The notes under the pieces are model-generated. The model had not been told where the DNA came from and made no database searches. It saw nothing but the letters and a program-made list of their open reading frames with translations. A stretch of DNA of 64,000 bases. Source: Limosilactobacillus reuteri. GTDB taxonomy: Bacteria > Bacillota > Bacilli > Lactobacillales > Lactobacillaceae. Made by a program: the position numbers and the translations under genes. Location: contig NZ_CP139478.1 in the NCBI RefSeq assembly GCF_034259105.1, positions 1,030,001-1,094,000 of the forward strand, written 5' to 3'. Positions 18,945-28,194 of this stretch are shown one piece after another. Within the stretch, counting starts at the first letter, position 1, and every line of letters starts with the position of its first letter.

Positions 18945-19275
18945 TGTAGGGATTGGAGCAGCAATTGGGGCCGTCATTCGTTATATCATCACAAGTTGGT
19001 GGAAAAAGTTAAGAATTGATTGGCCCCTAGCAACTCTATTTATTAATATCACCGGTAGTTTTTTATTAGGCATTCTTACCAACAATTTTGCTAGTAATTC
19101 CTCGATTATGCTATTATTTGGGATTGGCTTATTAGGAGGTTATACTACTTTTTCGACTTTCAATGTTGAGTTAATTTCAATGATGGATGAAAAGCGATGG
19201 GGGATGTTCGCTGTTTATTTCGGTTTAAGTTATCTTGGTGGAGTTATTGCCGCGATCTGTGGAATGATGATATGA
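18937..19275 (+). CDS. crcB2: Fluoride channel subunit FluC/CrcB, copy 2
   Basis: 112 residues from the ATG at 18937, which follows GGAGGT. An earlier in-frame ATG is within crcB1 and is rejected. Features: GIGAAIGAVIRYIIT, ATLFINITGSFLLG, and GLLGGYTTFSTFNVE. It is shorter than copy 1 and pairs with it as in other Firmicutes that carry tandem crcB genes. Confidence 0.92.
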   Translation: MINVGIGAAIGAVIRYIITSWWKKLRIDWPLATLFINITGSFLLGILTNNFASNSSIMLLFGIGLLGGYTTFSTFNVELISMMDEKRWGMFAVYFGLSYLGGVIAAICGMMI

Positions 19276-19290
19276 AAGGAGTAAAAAATA

Positions 19291-21804
19291 GTGACAGAAA
19301 CCAGACTACCAACGCAAATTGAAGTAAAAGGTGGAAGAGTCCACAACCTTAAGAACATTGATATCAATATCCCGCTACATAAATTTGTTGCGATTTCGGG
19401 ATTATCTGGTTCTGGGAAAAGCTCATTAGCAATGGGGATTTTATATGAAGAGAGATCTCGACGGTACTTAGAAGCTCTTTCTACTTACACACGACGGCGA
19501 ATAAAGTTAGGTGCTCAAGCTGATATTACAAGTGTTAAACATATTCCTTCAGCACTAGCATTGAAGCAACGTCCCGCAATTCCATCTGAACGAGCAACCG
19601 TTGGAACAATGAGTGAGATGTTGAATGTAATTAGGCTGATCTTTTCGCGACTTGGCGAATCGGTCTGTCCAAATGGGCATCGATTAAAACCAAGTCTTGA
19701 AATTGCGGAGGTAATGAGTAAGAGTGGCGATGAAATGGGACAATTAACCTGTCCTACTTGTGGCACCAAGTTTTATGCCTATGGAGCAGAAGACTTTGCA
19801 TTCAATTCTGACGGAGCCTGCTTACGATGTCATGGAACAGGAAAAGTTCGTGAACTGGATGAAAGTAAACTTGTTGGGGATGAAAATCTTAGTTTAGCTG
19901 ATGGGGCAGTTGCTTCATGGCATTTACCTGGACGAAACTTTATGCCGAGTGTTGCTGAACTGGCAGGTGTCCGGATTCATGTTCCATATAAAGATTTAAC
20001 CCCTAAAGAAAAAGATTTTGTTTTAAATGGTCCACAAAAGAAGTTTAAGATGGACTTCCGCTCAGGAACAGGCCGTGTTTTTCATGATTTTAATGCTTTA
20101 TATGAGAACGCTCATGAAGCGGTATTAGCATCTGCCAAAAGCAGTAAGAGCGTGCGGGCTCAAAAACGAATTAGTGAATTTTTCCATTATTCAACGTGCC
20201 CAGTTTGCCATGGGACACGGTTAAAGCCAGAATTATTAAACCAATTAGCTGGTGGTTTAAATATTGCGCAAGTTAGTGACCTTACGCTTGGAGAGTTGAG
20301 CAAGTGGAAGCAAGATGTATTAGCTGCTCTTCCTTCAGATATGAAAAAGATGGCGACCTCATTATTTAAAGAGTTTGATGACAATTTACGACCATTACTG
20401 GAATTAGGCCTTGATTATTTAACTTTGTCACGAAATGGGAATACTTTATCGACAGGTGAATTACAACGTATTCAGCTTGCAAGAACTCTTCGAACCCAAA
20501 CGACTGGTGTCTTATATATTCTGGATGAACCTTCCATCGGCTTACATCCTGACAATATTACAGGCCTCTTAAACGTATTTAAAGAATTAGTGGCCCAAGG
20601 TAATTCATTAGTAGTTGTTGATCGCAATGTTGATATTATCAAAGAAGCAGATTGGATTATTGAAATCGGCCCAGGTTCTGGAGAAAAAGGTGGAGAAATT
20701 CTTACGGAGGGAACACCATCGCAAATCGCTGATAACCCTCAGTCTAAAATTGGTTCTTATTTAAATGGGACAGCAGTATTAAAAAGTCGCCCCATAGCAA
20801 ACGAACCAGCTAGTCAAGAGATTGTCTTTGAAGTAAAAGATTATTACAACCTTAAAGACGTCCAAGGAGAGATTCCAGTTAATCGGCTGACTGCTATCAC
20901 TGGTTTTTCGGGTGCTGGTAAAACAAGTCTGATCCTTGATAGTTTAGTTCCCGCTATCTATGCTCAAGCAAATGGGGCTAAATTACCTTCACAAGTTAGC
21001 AAATTATCAAGTCCGTTAAAGGAAGTAGTGAGTGTTGATGCAGCGCCAATCGGTAAAACTAACCGGTCAACAGTCGCAACTTATACCAGTATTATGGATA
21101 ATCTGCGGAAGTTATTTGCAGCCCAGCCCTTAGCCAAAGAGAAACACTATACACCTTCTTACTTTTCTTATAATAATAAACAGGGAGCATGTCCAACGTG
21201 TGGTGGCGCGGGGGTCGTAACTCTTGATATTCAATTCTTGCCAGATATGCAACAGACTTGTCCAACATGCGGGGGAAGTCGATACAATGAAGAAGTTCAA
21301 AAAGTTAAATGGCAGGGATATTCAATTGTTGATCTCTTAAAATTAGATGTTCGGGCAGCGATAAGTGTATTTAAGGAAGTGCCGAAAATTGCTCGTGAAC
21401 TTCAATTATTAGATGAAGTGGGCTTAGGGTACCTGCACTTAGGCGAAAGTACGCCTAGCCTTTCTGGTGGTGAGGCGCAACGCTTAAAACTTGTTAAACA
21501 CCTTAATCATAATCAAAGCGAAACGTTATTTGTATTTGATGAACCGACTATTGGCTTGCATCCCCTTGATGTTAAAACCCTTTTAGCAGTAATGCAGCAA
21601 TTACTTGATCGGGGAGCGACGATCATTACTATTACTCATGACTTAAATTTGATTATTAACGCAGATTATATGCTTGATATGGGTCCGCGTGGTGGCAGTA
21701 ATGGTGGAAAAATTGTGGCTCAGGGGAATCCGTTAGCCCTTATTCAAAAACCAGAAAGTTTAACCAACAAGTATTTGGCAGAATATTGGTCAAGATTTAA
21801 TTAA
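19291..21804 (+). CDS. UvrA-like ABC ATPase (class II UvrA paralogue)
   Basis: 837 residues, GTG start 15 bases after crcB2. Two ABC modules are present: Walker A GLSGSGKSS and GFSGAGKTS; signatures LSTGELQRIQLAR and LSGGEAQRLKL; Walker B ILDEPSIGLHP and FDEPTIGLHP. Three CxxC-type zinc modules are seen (CPTCGTKF/CLRCHGTG, CPVCHGTR, CPTCGGAG/CPTCGGS). At about 100 residues shorter than housekeeping UvrA, it matches the UvrA2 type, often tied to drug or DNA-damage tolerance. It follows the fluoride channel genes closely and may be cotranscribed. Confidence 0.88.
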   Translation: MTETRLPTQIEVKGGRVHNLKNIDINIPLHKFVAISGLSGSGKSSLAMGILYEERSRRYLEALSTYTRRRIKLGAQADITSVKHIPSALALKQRPAIPSERATVGTMSEMLNVIRLIFSRLGESVCPNGHRLKPSLEIAEVMSKSGDEMGQLTCPTCGTKFYAYGAEDFAFNSDGACLRCHGTGKVRELDESKLVGDENLSLADGAVASWHLPGRNFMPSVAELAGVRIHVPYKDLTPKEKDFVLNGPQKKFKMDFRSGTGRVFHDFNALYENAHEAVLASAKSSKSVRAQKRISEFFHYSTCPVCHGTRLKPELLNQLAGGLNIAQVSDLTLGELSKWKQDVLAALPSDMKKMATSLFKEFDDNLRPLLELGLDYLTLSRNGNTLSTGELQRIQLARTLRTQTTGVLYILDEPSIGLHPDNITGLLNVFKELVAQGNSLVVVDRNVDIIKEADWIIEIGPGSGEKGGEILTEGTPSQIADNPQSKIGSYLNGTAVLKSRPIANEPASQEIVFEVKDYYNLKDVQGEIPVNRLTAITGFSGAGKTSLILDSLVPAIYAQANGAKLPSQVSKLSSPLKEVVSVDAAPIGKTNRSTVATYTSIMDNLRKLFAAQPLAKEKHYTPSYFSYNNKQGACPTCGGAGVVTLDIQFLPDMQQTCPTCGGSRYNEEVQKVKWQGYSIVDLLKLDVRAAISVFKEVPKIARELQLLDEVGLGYLHLGESTPSLSGGEAQRLKLVKHLNHNQSETLFVFDEPTIGLHPLDVKTLLAVMQQLLDRGATIITITHDLNLIINADYMLDMGPRGGSNGGKIVAQGNPLALIQKPESLTNKYLAEYWSRFN

Positions 21805-21809
21805 AGATA

Positions 21810-21850
21810 AAGGCTCCAAACATTCGGATTTGCCGGACGTTTGGAGCCTT
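21810..21850. terminator. Terminator after the UvrA-like gene
   Basis: 12-bp perfect inverted repeat (AAGGCTCCAAAC / GTTTGGAGCCTT) with a T-tract following on the plus strand. Confidence 0.88.
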
Positions 21851-22252
21851 GTTTTTAATCAAGTTAATTATTTTGTTGCTGCTTTTTCTTCATGGTTTTG
21901 CCAGATTTTGCGAACGAGTAAGTAACAGCCAATTAGAATTAAAATAGCGATTGCGACACCGATCAGTCGTCTAATGTTACCCTTGAAAATAGCATCTCCA
22001 CCAAAGGCATAGAGAAAGGAAGTCGGAGCCATGCCCACGGTTACCATTGCCAAGTAATGCTTTCGACTAACATTTAAGCGGGCACCAGCGTAGTTTACAA
22101 GTACACTAGGGATAACCGGAATCATAAAGCCGATTGTAAGTGCAATTAACGGATGCTCTTGTTGCAAGAGGTAATGAAGGATCTTGTTTTTCTTTACTCG
22201 TTTGGAGAGGTTAATTTTACGAATTATACTCATTACAGTAGAGTTTCCTAAA

Positions 22253-23531
22253 CCTAAATTTCAAGAATAAGTTAGCCACTGGACTCAAATAAATAATACT
22301 GACCAATTGATTATTGGTTGATGGAGCTGTGATATCTCTTGGTAGAAGGCCTTACGATAGATATCCATTGACGAATGTCCATTAAACATAGCTCGTGGAT
22401 AGTGATTCATCCAATCATTAGTCGCTATGATCTGAGCACTACTATAGTTATTTATAGCTTCACCTTTGGTAATCTCCTTGCGGAGAAACCGGTTATTGAT
22501 CTCATTGGATCCACGTTCCCAAGGGGAATACGGATCAGCATAGAAAACATGATCGTGAACTTGTGTTAACTCACTAAATTCTGAACCGTTGTCAGAGGTT
22601 ATTGTCTTAAAGATGCGATAGTAAGCATCTGTGCCCATTTTCTGGCGTAAATTTATAAAGAACTGATTTACTGCATGCGCAGTTTTACCAGCAATTTTAC
22701 TCGTGATATTAACTCGTGAAAGGCGATCAGTCATTACTAGTACAACACTGTCATTACCGTTTTTCTGTCCCTGAACTGTATCTAGTTCCCAATGGCCAAT
22801 TTCGGACCGTTGGTCCGCAGTTTGAGGTCGTTGAGCAATATTAGGCCCTAAGCACCTTTTAGCTTGCGGATGAGTTCGATGATGCTTACGTTTAGGTTTT
22901 TCAAAGAGGTCTAAATTGGACGTACGAAGCACACCCTCATTAATCCATTGATATAAAGTTACAACCGACTTTGGGATCAGGGTGCCATCATTCATTAAAT
23001 CTCGAGCCTTATAAATAACCGCTTGTGGGGAGTAATGGTGGTCGTCAAACTCACCAAGCATTAGCTGATCAGCTAATCGTAAAAATTGCTTTGAAGAATA
23101 ATATAAGCGACGACGACCAGAATGGCGGTGATGTTCAAGATATGTGGCCTGACCAGCTTCATAACTATAGATGTAGTAAGAATATTCGTAAATCTTACCA
23201 TTAGATTTTTGACAACGAAGTTGGCGGACCGTACCACGGTTGAGCTCGTTATTAATTGTTTGATGATTAACTCCTAATTGGCGACCAATTGCGCGATTGG
23301 AAAGTCCTTGCGACTTTAAAGTCGCAATCATCACACGTTCTTCTTTAGTAAGATGAGCATTCTTTTTATGAGTAGTCAATAAACTAGTAGACATGGTATC
23401 ATTTAAGTGCGTCATTTGACGGACATCCTTTCATATAGGTTTGGTTCACTTAATATGATACCTGATGTCACGCCGAATGGCGTTTTTTATTTACCACCAA
23501 CTGGGTGGCTAACTTCATTCTATAATCCACC
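22253..23531 (-). mobile_element. IS30-family element, 1279 bp, copy 1
   Basis: Complete copy with ends CCTAAATTTCAAGAATAAG and (right, plus strand) ATAGAATGAAG-type reverse complement. The inner inverted repeat AGAAT-AAGTTAGCCAC is shared. It is flanked by the 13-bp duplication AGAGTTTCCTAAA (22240-22252 and 23532-23544). It encodes one transposase on the minus strand. Near its right end CGCC-GAAT-GGCG-TTTTTT forms a short terminator facing outward to the right. Four copies with the same orientation and length are in this window. Confidence 0.95.
22285..23415 (-). CDS. IS30-family transposase (copy 1)
   Basis: 376 residues. N-terminal helix-turn-helix regions: LTKEERVMIATLKSQGLSNR and IGRQLGVNHQTINNELNRG. 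The DDE catalytic core includes GHWELDTVQGQKNG (first Asp), TSDNGSEFSE (second Asp) and SPWERGSNEINNRFLRK (Glu). It differs from the other three copies by a Cys replacing Arg in LRCQKSNGK. Full-length and apparently functional. Confidence 0.95.
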   Translation of the reverse strand: MTHLNDTMSTSLLTTHKKNAHLTKEERVMIATLKSQGLSNRAIGRQLGVNHQTINNELNRGTVRQLRCQKSNGKIYEYSYYIYSYEAGQATYLEHHRHSGRRRLYYSSKQFLRLADQLMLGEFDDHHYSPQAVIYKARDLMNDGTLIPKSVVTLYQWINEGVLRTSNLDLFEKPKRKHHRTHPQAKRCLGPNIAQRPQTADQRSEIGHWELDTVQGQKNGNDSVVLVMTDRLSRVNITSKIAGKTAHAVNQFFINLRQKMGTDAYYRIFKTITSDNGSEFSELTQVHDHVFYADPYSPWERGSNEINNRFLRKEITKGEAINNYSSAQIIATNDWMNHYPRAMFNGHSSMDIYRKAFYQEISQLHQPIINWSVLFI

Positions 23532-23854
23532 AGAGTTTCCTAAAATGTTTCCAACCCAATTAATCAGAAAACCAACAATTGGTCCATAACATAACCCAGC
23601 AAAGATACAAACAACGGAATTAGACATTCCTGGAATCGCATTTAGGATACCGATTAAAGCTATAAGAAGAAAGATATCGGTAAAACCATGACTTCTGATC
23701 ATATGGAGAAGCTTAGCCTTATTATGGGCATTAAAGTCTAGTAGTAAGTCAATTTCTGGCTTATATGTTCGATAAATGAAGTAGAGAACGATGACAGCGA
23801 GGATAATTGCGCCAACGATCAGCCACGTTTTATTTAATTTACGCTCTTTCATAA

Positions 23855-25105
23855 TTATTGTTCCTCCTTTGGTAGCGTAAACCCAGCCTTCTTAAAAAGG
23901 GAGGTAAGAGAATGTCGTAAAAGTGGATCATGAGCGTAAAGATAAGTTCCATATACACCACGCTTGAATAAAACGTTTAAAGAATTCATAATCATTCTTT
24001 TTTCTAAACTCTTAATTTCAGCTGGATCAGTTAGGTCAGCACGTTTTTTGAATGCTTCAACATCTGTATAACGATCTAAATTAACTTGAAGTTGGTTTGT
24101 TTGAGGCGTTTGGCTAATCGGCGGACCGATAATAATGCCGGTGTAATTTAAGTCAAATCCTTGGCAAGTGTAGATTGAGCCAACTTCATTAATGGTCTGA
24201 GGTAGTTCTGCCCAGGGAGTAACTGTATAGTTATATTGATCCCACGGCATTTTAAATCTGCCTTCCTCAATGTAGTGTTTACCACCATCGAGCGTTGACG
24301 GATATCCAGACGTTGAAAGGATGCGGGAAAGTCCTACTTCTTTATTACGTTGGACAATTGCTTTCCTCATTTCCTCGGCATCACTGTAAATACGAAAATC
24401 ATAATGATCACGGGCGGATGCTGGTAGCGCGGTTAATTTATAGTTAGTAAATTCATTAAACCACTTAACTAAGTCATCGCTCGCATTCATGCGAAACATG
24501 TGGGTCAAATGATAATCTTTATGGGGATATTGGTTCGTAATTGCCTGAAGTCGTTCAGGGGTCCAGAGACTTTTCATCCGTAAGACTTGGTATTGATCAA
24601 AGACAATTATGACAATTTTAGCGCGTTTAATAATCTCGACAAGCTGATTATCATGGTAAAAATTATTATAATGATCAGGCTTGGATAATAGAAGATGAGC
24701 TTCATCGATAACAGCAACATCAATGGTTTGGTGTTGCTTATCTAATTGATTAATTAATGAGGTTGGCCGAGCGAAGTCCTTTTTATATAACTCTTTTATT
24801 GGCCCGGCAATCTCTTTATAGACTTTCAGAATTTCCGGATGGTTAACAAGAAAATAATTATTAGTATGATAAAGAACGGAATTTTGTTGTGTCCGCGCTT
24901 CTTTTTGAATGCGGACGAATAATTGTGATAAGATTACGCTTTTTCCGGTACCCGCATCCCCGTAGACTGTATATATTGCAGGATGATTTTGTGTTAGATG
25001 GTGTTTAGTAAATGAAATAATGTCATTGACGAGTTGTTCTTGCTCTGTCGTTAATTTTTTAAATGGTGAAATTTTGTTAGTTGCAGCGTTGTCTATATTT
25101 TTCAT
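23855..25105 (-). CDS. DUF2075 P-loop ATPase/helicase-like protein
   Basis: 416 residues. Walker A TVYGDAGTGKSVIL (GDAGTGKS at 49-56), Walker B with DEAH (AVIDEAHLLL, 131-140), and a helicase-like motif VGSIYTCQGFDLNYTGIIIG near residue 310. This is the DUF2075 family, superfamily 1-like ATPases found alone or fused to nucleases and sometimes linked to defence or DNA metabolism. The TVP38 gene starts two bases after its stop, so they once formed an operon now interrupted by the IS. Role unknown. Confidence 0.85.
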   Translation of the reverse strand: MKNIDNAATNKISPFKKLTTEQEQLVNDIISFTKHHLTQNHPAIYTVYGDAGTGKSVILSQLFVRIQKEARTQQNSVLYHTNNYFLVNHPEILKVYKEIAGPIKELYKKDFARPTSLINQLDKQHQTIDVAVIDEAHLLLSKPDHYNNFYHDNQLVEIIKRAKIVIIVFDQYQVLRMKSLWTPERLQAITNQYPHKDYHLTHMFRMNASDDLVKWFNEFTNYKLTALPASARDHYDFRIYSDAEEMRKAIVQRNKEVGLSRILSTSGYPSTLDGGKHYIEEGRFKMPWDQYNYTVTPWAELPQTINEVGSIYTCQGFDLNYTGIIIGPPISQTPQTNQLQVNLDRYTDVEAFKKRADLTDPAEIKSLEKRMIMNSLNVLFKRGVYGTYLYAHDPLLRHSLTSLFKKAGFTLPKEEQ

Positions 25106-25272
25106 AACTATTTCCTTTTTAACGAATTACTCTATTTAATGGTATCGAAATGCATGAATTTCGTCAATTTGAACTTGAGAGTAATTTACTCAATGCTTTA
25201 GAAAGTGTTAGAATAATAAGAGCAATAAGTATTACTAATTATTAAATGTAAAATCAAGAAGGAGTGGAATAG

Positions 25273-27048
25273 ATGAATCTGCATCCTGATTACCTCTTAA
25301 ATGAAGTTAATGAACCAAGCGATATTAAGGACATGTCACTTGACGAATTAAAACAATTAGCAACAGAAATGCGTCAACTTGTTCTTGAACGCGACGCAAA
25401 AATCGGTGGACACGTGGGCCCTAACTTTGGCGTAATGGAGCTAACGATTGCTTTTCACTATGTCTTTGATTCGCCCCACGATAAAGTTATTTGGGATGTT
25501 TCACACCAGAGTTATGCCCATAAAATGCTGACAGGCCGGAAATTAGGCTTTCTTGATCCTGATCATTATGAAGATATTACTGGATTTACGTCACCAGAAG
25601 AAAGCGCTCATGACTTTTTTGAAATCGGCCATACTTCAACATCAATCGCACTTGCAGTGGGGATGGCTCAAGCGCGTGATTTAGTGAAGCCGCAATCACA
25701 TAATAACGTTATGGCAGTAATTGGGGATGGGTCCTTAAGTGGCGGATTAGCTTTTGAAGGATTAAACAATGCTGCTAAGCTTAATTCTAACTTGATTATT
25801 CTCGTTAATGATAATCAAATGTCAATTGATGAGAACCAGGGTGGTTTATACAAAGGACTAAAAGAACTCCGGGATACTAACGGTGAATCTCCCAATAATA
25901 TTTTTAAGTTTATGGGTCTCGATTACAAATACGTTGCAGACGGCAATGACTTGCAGACGATGATCGACACTTTTAAGAAAATCAAGGATATTGACCATCC
26001 AATCGTCCTTCATGTTAACACCTTAAAAGGGAAAGGGTATGAACCTGCTGTTGAAGAAAAGATGAAGTATCATTGGCGCACTCCATTTGACCTAAAGACT
26101 GGTGAAGATAAGGTTAAGGCAAGTGGAGAATCATATAGCGATGCTGTCCTTGCTGAATTGGATAAGCAAATTGCAGCGGATAAGCCAGTTGTTGCTATTA
26201 ATGCTGGAATTCCTGGTGCGTTTGATCTTGGCAAGTTTAAGGCTAAGCACCCGGATCGTTATTATGATGTTGGGATCGCTGAACAAGATTCAATTACGAC
26301 TGCTGTTGCAATGGCGCAAGCAGGTGCACGCCCTGTTGTATTTCAAAATAGTACTTTCCTTCAACGAGCATATGATCAATTGATTCATGATATGGCATTA
26401 AATGATGCTCCGGTTGTAATGATTGTGCGAGGCGGGTCAATTTCAGAAAGTTCTGCTACTCATCAAGGAACATTCGATATTTCAATGATTAGTGATTTGC
26501 CAAACATTGAATATTTAGCACCAACAAACGTCGAAGAAATGATTTCGATGTTACGGTGGGCAATCAATCAAACTGATGAACCAGTAGTAATTCGGCAACC
26601 AGAAAAGCCCCTTCTTCACGGGACACCAACACAAGATGACTACAGTACGATCAAGTATGATATTGCTCATCGCGGAAGTGAAGTTGCAATTATGGCTGTT
26701 GGTGACTTCTGGGAACTTGGTGAAAGGGTAAGGAAGGAACTTCAAGATAAGCTTAACATTGATGCTACATTGATCAATCCAAAGTCTGTAACTGGAATCG
26801 ATTCAGATGTCCTTCACCACCTAGCAGAAAATCATGATGTAGTTGTTACACTAGAGGATGGGGTCCTTAGTGGAGGTTTCGGGGAAACCATTGCTCGTTA
26901 CTATGGACCAAAGGGAATGAAGGTTTTGAACTTTGGAGCACCGCGTGAATTTGCGGATAATGTTCCTACCGAAGTCCTCTATGAATGGTATCACTTAACC
27001 CCTAAACAAATTGTGGATGATATTGAGCAGGTTATCCATTCATTATAA
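25273..27048 (+). CDS. 1-deoxy-D-xylulose-5-phosphate synthase-like TPP enzyme
   Basis: 591 residues. Transketolase-like features: GGHVGPNFGVMELTIAFHYV, VIWDVSHQSYAHKMLTGR (canonical DXS has DVGHQ), the TPP/Mg motif GDGSLSGGLAFEGLNNA...VNDNQMS, DVGIAEQDSITTAVAMAQAG with the catalytic Glu, and a C-terminal transketolase domain (EVAIMAVGDFWE). DXS condenses pyruvate and glyceraldehyde 3-phosphate. Lactobacilli normally make isoprenoids through mevalonate, and no other MEP-pathway gene is here, so the true substrate may differ. It is monocistronic with its own terminator. Confidence 0.85.
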   Translation: MNLHPDYLLNEVNEPSDIKDMSLDELKQLATEMRQLVLERDAKIGGHVGPNFGVMELTIAFHYVFDSPHDKVIWDVSHQSYAHKMLTGRKLGFLDPDHYEDITGFTSPEESAHDFFEIGHTSTSIALAVGMAQARDLVKPQSHNNVMAVIGDGSLSGGLAFEGLNNAAKLNSNLIILVNDNQMSIDENQGGLYKGLKELRDTNGESPNNIFKFMGLDYKYVADGNDLQTMIDTFKKIKDIDHPIVLHVNTLKGKGYEPAVEEKMKYHWRTPFDLKTGEDKVKASGESYSDAVLAELDKQIAADKPVVAINAGIPGAFDLGKFKAKHPDRYYDVGIAEQDSITTAVAMAQAGARPVVFQNSTFLQRAYDQLIHDMALNDAPVVMIVRGGSISESSATHQGTFDISMISDLPNIEYLAPTNVEEMISMLRWAINQTDEPVVIRQPEKPLLHGTPTQDDYSTIKYDIAHRGSEVAIMAVGDFWELGERVRKELQDKLNIDATLINPKSVTGIDSDVLHHLAENHDVVVTLEDGVLSGGFGETIARYYGPKGMKVLNFGAPREFADNVPTEVLYEWYHLTPKQIVDDIEQVIHSL

Positions 27049-27058
27049 GTTAACAAAG

Positions 27059-27101
27059 CTGTCATCGCAGGTAAGGATTACTTGTAGGTGATAGTTTTTT
27101 T
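27059..27101 (+). terminator. Terminator of the DXS-like gene
   Basis: 8-bp stem with two G-U pairs (CTGTCATC / GGTGATAG) followed by seven T. The 1076-bp IS inserted five bases beyond it. Confidence 0.75.
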
Positions 27102-27105
27102 GATT

Positions 27106-28181
27106 CGTCGTTTGTAAAATTAAGTTAGAAAAAGTAAAAAGCCATTTGTGATAGACTTTTGAATATCCCTAATCAAAAGAAAGGCAATCACAAATGACCT
27201 ATAAACATCTTACCACACGTGAATTAACTCTCATAGCTGATTTTTGGTATCAAGGTACTAAAGCTTATCGGGCTGCTAAATTACTTCAGCGTAGTCAAGA
27301 AACCATCTATCGTGTTTATCGTTTCCTCAACGACGGTAAAACCATCGACCAATATCTTCAGACTTATCAGCGACATAAGCGTCGTTGTGGTCGGAAGCAG
27401 ACCCAACTGCCAACTATCGAAGTTAACTATATCCATGCGCAAATCAAGGCAGGTTGGACTCCTGATACTATTATTGGTCGTCATGAACACCCAATTAGCT
27501 GCAGTATGCGCACCCTTTATCGCATGTTTGCCCGCAATCAGTATGGCTTTTCCGTTAAACAGCTACCGATGAAAGGAAAACGCCATCCCAATGGCTATGT
27601 GGAACATCGTGGTAAAGCTGGCCAATTAGGACGCAGTATCTATCAACGATATCGTGATTTTCCGCATTACCAACATGAATTTGGGCACTTTGAAGCTGAT
27701 ACAGTTCAAGGTAAAGCTCACCGCGGAGCGGTAATGACGCTAGTAGAGCGACAATCCAAAGTAATGATTGTCCTTAATATTCATCATAAAACAGACGAAG
27801 CAGTGAATTGCCAGCTTGATCAATGGCTCGCTAAACTGCCACGTCACTTTGTTAAATCAATTACTTTTGATAACGGGAAAGAATTTGCTGGATGGCGAGA
27901 AATAGCCAATAAGTATGATCTTCACACCTATTTTGCGGAAGTCGGTGCTCCCAATCAACGAGGGCTAAACGAAAATAATAACGGCCTCTTGCGTCGTGAT
28001 GGTCTTAGTAAAAAGCTAGATTTTCGCGATTTGCCAGACGAACTAGTCACTCAGCTAATGCATCGTCGCAACAATATCCCACGAAAATCTCTTAATTATC
28101 GTACACCATTAGAAGTATTCTTGAGTCATGTCACAGAAGAACAACTTTCACCTTTTTTCTAATTTAAATTGACATTTCAGG
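27106..28181 (+). mobile_element. IS30-family element, 1076 bp, copy A
   Basis: Complete copy running from CGTCGTTTGTAAAATT to ...CATTTCAGG. Ends share imperfect inverted repeats around TTAGAAAAA. Flanked by the 3-bp duplication ATT (27103-27105, 28182-28184). A different element from the 1279-bp one. The duplication of 1279-bp copy 2 begins at the very next base after this element. Confidence 0.93.
27194..28162 (+). CDS. IS30-family transposase (1076-bp element, copy A)
   Basis: 322 residues. Helix-turn-helix in the N-terminus (RELTLIADFWYQGTKAY, AAKLLQRSQETIYRVYRF), then the DDE core: GHFEADTVQGKAHRG, ITFDNGKEFAGWREIA, and APNQRGLNENNNGLLRRD. Same family as the 376-residue enzyme but clearly distinct in sequence. 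Intact. Confidence 0.94.
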   Translation: MTYKHLTTRELTLIADFWYQGTKAYRAAKLLQRSQETIYRVYRFLNDGKTIDQYLQTYQRHKRRCGRKQTQLPTIEVNYIHAQIKAGWTPDTIIGRHEHPISCSMRTLYRMFARNQYGFSVKQLPMKGKRHPNGYVEHRGKAGQLGRSIYQRYRDFPHYQHEFGHFEADTVQGKAHRGAVMTLVERQSKVMIVLNIHHKTDEAVNCQLDQWLAKLPRHFVKSITFDNGKEFAGWREIANKYDLHTYFAEVGAPNQRGLNENNNGLLRRDGLSKKLDFRDLPDELVTQLMHRRNNIPRKSLNYRTPLEVFLSHVTEEQLSPFF

Positions 28182-28194
28182 ATTTAAAAAATGC

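Larger units (their letters stand above)
21868..23852 (-). pseudogene. TVP38/TMEM64-family membrane protein gene split by an IS30 element
   Basis: The 5' part (23532-23852, starting MKERKLNKTWLIVG) and 3' part (21868-22239, ending HEEKAATK) are separated by the 1279-bp element at 22253-23531. Removing the IS and one 13-bp duplicate restores one frame of about 230 residues across ...VGNILGNSTVMSIIRK.... This is the SNARE-associated/VTT domain family of membrane proteins (GNILGNS resembles the conserved core). The upstream fragment now ends after two IS-encoded Gly and one Leu. The downstream half could be made only from an internal start. The gene is therefore broken by recent transposition. 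Confidence 0.9.

Noticed and set aside
22375..22569. 64-residue plus-strand frame repeated in all four 1279-bp IS copies
   Set aside because: It is the antisense shadow of the transposase gene and has no ribosome site.
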